Below are positions 60,782 to 64,000 of a DNA stretch of 64,000 nucleotides, one piece after another. Positions within the stretch are counted from its first letter, which is position 1, and the number at the start of each line of letters is the position of its first letter. The notes under the pieces were generated by a model that saw only the letters and a program-made list of their open reading frames with translations, was not told the DNA's origin and ran no database searches. Source of the DNA: Blastomyces gilchristii SLH14081 (taxonomy: Eukaryota > Ascomycota > Eurotiomycetes > Onygenales > Ajellomycetaceae); the NCBI RefSeq assembly GCF_000003855.2, contig NW_003101682.1, positions 8,005,551 to 8,069,550 of the forward strand, read 5' to 3'. The position numbers and the translations under genes were made by a program.

Positions 60782-63739
60782 ATGAATATACAACAAAAAT
60801 AACAAAAAAAGTTTAAAAACTCTTCAAAAATCATATTTATTTAAAATAATGTGAATAGAAACTCAAATTGCATTTATTCTTGTCTTCAAATTATATTTGA
60901 ATAAAAAGTTGATTTTATACTGCTTCAGGAGCTGAATTTTGATACTGAGTAAAAATATGTTATTTCTCATTTAAGCTACTACTGCTTTCTATCTCAAAAG
61001 TCTGAGATAAAGTCAAGAGTAGTAATCTATGAAAGAAAGAGATTAAGATATCAATTCAATCTAAGATTTAATATTCTGTCTGACTCTGATATTCTGATGA
61101 GTGATATTATAGATAAAGAGAATGAGTTTAATACTATACAGCTTATAAATATTTATAATGAAAAGTGATTAAAGAAAAATAATAATGTCTGAATAATTAA
61201 TAGAGAATTTCTGAATATAACTTCATCAAGAAACTCTATAATTATAGAAGATTTCAATGCATATCATCTCTGATGAAATTCAAAATGCAAAAAAGCAGTA
61301 AGAGCTGATAATTTAATTAAATGAATCTTTGAGCATTCAATAGATTTAGTTAACAAGTCTGATCAATAAACATTCTTTAGAAAAGATATGAAACAGAAAC
61401 CTATTATAGATCTAATCTTCATATTATAAAATCTAATGAAAAAAAGACTTGTAAACTGATTTATTGATTCAAATGAGATATCAGAATCAGATCATGAGAT
61501 TATTCAATTTTAATATTGAACTGAGTGAGAAATAAATGAGTGAAAATCCTCTTCTCTCTAATCAGTTTAACTTTGAAAAAGCTGACTGAAAGACAGTTAA
61601 AGAAAGTATAAAACTGTTAAAATCTGAAAGACAGAGTGAGCTATATTGAAATTCTGATCAAGATATCTCAAATGAAATGCTTAAGAATAGAGTGAAGCTC
61701 ATTACATCTATTATTCTAGTAAGTATTAAATATAATATTGTAAAGAGAAAGTCTTCTAAGCATTCAAAATCTTGATAAAATAAAAATATCATATCTAAAA
61801 GAAAACAATTGACTACTACTAGAAGAGATTGAAAGAATGATATAATTTATAATAAAGAGTTCAAAACTGTCAGAAATGAATATTTTTCAGATATTAAAAG
61901 AGCTAAAACAGACTGCTGAAATAAATTTCTTAAAGAAGTATAAGAAAAAAAAGTTTTTAAAGCTTTTAACTATACTAAAATAAGAAGTGTAGCAAAACTT
62001 TCAATATTAAAATATGAGTTTCAGAATGAATTATATACAGCAAACTCTTTTGAGAAAAAATATCAAGCTTTTATAAGAACTCTCTTTCAAAACTCATCAG
62101 ATTCAGATTCAGTGAAAGAGAATATATCACTTCTTAACTATATTAATGAAAATGACTGAGAATGACCTGATCTTATACAAGATGAATTAGAGTCAGCTAT
62201 CTTCTCAAGTTCAGTTAAAACTACTGCAGAGCCTGATTCAATTAATCACTTAATTATTCAAAATATATACTTCTACTTAAAGAATAAATATTTTAAGTCA
62301 TTTTTCAATCTCTTGAAAAATGAATATCATTCTGAATGCTGAAGAGAAGTCACTGAAGTGATTCTTGTAAAACCTAATAGAAAAACTTCAATTCTTAAGT
62401 TATATAGAGTAATATCTCTATTGAACTGTCTAGAAAAGGTTTTAGAAAAGATAATAGCTACTTAACTATCTTTTATAAGCTCTATCAGTAATTTCCTTTT
62501 ATTCAGTGAATAAATAAGAGATAGAAAACAATATTCTACAATTGACACTGTTCTCTCAGTTGTTTATAATATTTAAATAACAAAGTATGAAGATCTAGTC
62601 TTAACTGCAGTTTTTATTGATATAAAAGAAGCATTTAATCATGTTTCAAAGTCAAAGTTAATTCAGACTTTGAAGATGTTGAAACTGTCACTTTCTCTAA
62701 TAAAATGAGTTAACTGTTTTATATTTAAAAGAATCATATAACTTTTCTTTGATGAAATGAAATAAGACAAGACTGAGATAAAAATAGAAGTACTGTAAGA
62801 ATCTTCAATCTCACTCATTTTATTTGCAATATACACTGCATATCTATTTAAAAATAAAAATATGAGAATAGTATAATTTCTGAGTTACATGAATGATATT
62901 AATCTAGTCTACAGCTCAAAAACTATCAAAGAGAATTTGAAAGTGATTGAAGAAGCTGTAAAGAAAATCATTGTTAAAGCAGATATTAATTAAATTCAAT
63001 TTAATATGAATAAAACTGAGTTAATTCATTTCTTTTCTAGATTTAATGAGAAAGAACTATCTCTAACTCTTTTAAATAGAGAGATTAAACTCAGTGTAAA
63101 TGTCAAATGATTAGAAGTATAGTTAAACTTCAAGTTAAATTTTAAATCTCATATTCATCAAAGAACTGTCAAGGTAGAAAGACTATTAAATAATATAATC
63201 AGACTATCAAATACAGAGAGAGATCTCTTCTTTCAGGCTATGAGACAGTTATATATAGCCTGTATTATCTCAGTAGCTGATTATGAAGTTCAAGTTTAAT
63301 AAAATAATCAAGAGAATTTCACTGAACTCTTTCAAAGTTTGTAAAACAGAGCTTTAAGAAGAATTCTGAAAGCATTCAAATCATCTTCTATTAAAATAAT
63401 GAAAATTGAAGCTTCAATTTCTTCTTCTACTATTAGATTTGAAAAGACCTGTATGAACTATGCTCTGAGAGTTATAAAGATGAGCTCAAATCATATAATC
63501 AGAGAAAGAGTCTCTTCTTCATTTTCATCAATTAACTCTGAAAATGAACTGGATTGAAATAGATTTCTTGATTGAAATGAAAATAATTCTTCAATGAAAA
63601 TGTCTTCTCAACTGTACAGACTATGCTCTCTGATTAAAAAACAATTTTCTTCTTTAAATATTGAAAAAGTTGATCATGAGAAGATATCTCTCTGAAGAGA
63701 AAAGCGTGAATCTCTTATAGACTTGCAAATAAGTGAACT
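60782..63739 (+). pseudogene. LINE 2 ORF2, 3' part cut off
   Basis: Endonuclease GDFN reads EDFNAYHL near 61250. The reverse transcriptase box YVDD reads YMND (about 62895), so its catalytic Asp is lost, unlike LINE 1. The sequence stops at the LTR at 63740 before RNase H. Confidence 0.75.
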
Positions 63740-64000
63740 TGTGACGGGCTGCGCCCGATCAATTATATAGACTATTCCGTACACTTCATAGATTCCTACC
63801 ACCTCATTCCCGATCGCCGATCCTCGGCCGCCACGAATGTGTATGTTCTGATCGCCGATCCTCGGCCGCTACGAACACGTGTATATTCTTCCGCCCCGAA
63901 GCTCCACCGTGTATGCCACCACATACATGTATAAATATCCACTTCAATCACTGATTCTCACACTTTCTCTTTCTTTCCTTCTCTAATGTTTTTCTCTTTG
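63740..64000 (+). repeat. LTR of a Gypsy E-like element, almost unmutated, runs off the window
   Basis: Starts TGTGACGGGCTGCGCCCG, like the LTR at 38443. About 261 of an expected ~270 bp are visible. Rich in CG and CC (CGATCGCCGATCC), in contrast to everything around it. Contains a 38-bp tandem duplication (units starting at 63812 and 63850). Interrupts LINE 2 ORF2. Confidence 0.8.

Larger units (their letters stand above)
57002..63739 (+). mobile_element. LINE 2: second copy of the LINE 1 family, cut by an LTR element
   Basis: Same order as LINE 1: 5' region (57002-59156, with a MITE), ORF1 from ATG 59157, ORF2 from ATG 60782, then an abrupt switch at 63740 to an LTR. The matching point in LINE 1 is about 46420, upstream of the DSQ RNase H motif. 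It has a tandem repeat in the 5' region that LINE 1 lacks, and its 5' region is much more mutated. Confidence 0.85.

Overview
The window looks like nuclear DNA of a filamentous ascomycete (Pezizomycotina). The protein genes carry short introns of about 30-100 bp with GT..AG borders. Recognised products are fungal types: a GCP4-type gamma-tubulin complex subunit, an ACS-family MFS permease, a GILT-like thiol reductase and a fungal kinase-like protein. Almost two thirds of the window is transposon DNA eroded by C-to-T mutation on both strands. An order-level assignment (possibly Eurotiomycetes) is only a guess from protein flavour.

Layout. 1-13.5 kb is ordinary host DNA: 5'-truncated GCP4 (+), a four-exon MFS transporter (-), a two-exon unknown protein (-), the 3' part of a GILT-like gene (-, no 5' part found) and a protein kinase broken by a stop codon and a frameshift (-). 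13.57-16.35 kb holds a 340-bp tandem duplication. One unit carries a non-autonomous Copia-like element whose pol has been replaced by a GC-rich minisatellite. 16.35-21.3 kb is a small host island: a chromo-like/AT-hook protein (+), an ankyrin-repeat fragment (-) and a fungal protein that may contain a PD-(D/E)XK-like motif (-).

21.5-64 kb is a nested transposon block with almost no CC, GG or CG dinucleotides. In order it contains: Copia A (+), Copia B (+), Copia C (+, 5' fragment) split by Copia D (-, same family), a 326-bp hAT-like MITE, Gypsy E (+, LTR and part of gag), LINE 1 (+) with a second MITE, a minus-strand Gypsy remnant split by Gypsy F (+), LINE 2 (+) with a third MITE, and the start of an almost unmutated LTR that cuts LINE 2 and runs off the window. 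Target-site duplications or empty sites could be read for the mini-Copia, Copia A, B and D, all three MITEs and (4 bp) Gypsy F, so the order of insertion can largely be reconstructed.

No operon or gene cluster with a joint function is visible. The main biology is genome defence against repeats: RIP-like mutation with a dinucleotide context that does not look like the Neurospora CpA pattern, GC-rich element ends that escaped it, and decaying host genes next to the repeat block. All calls come from reading the sequence; no database search was run.
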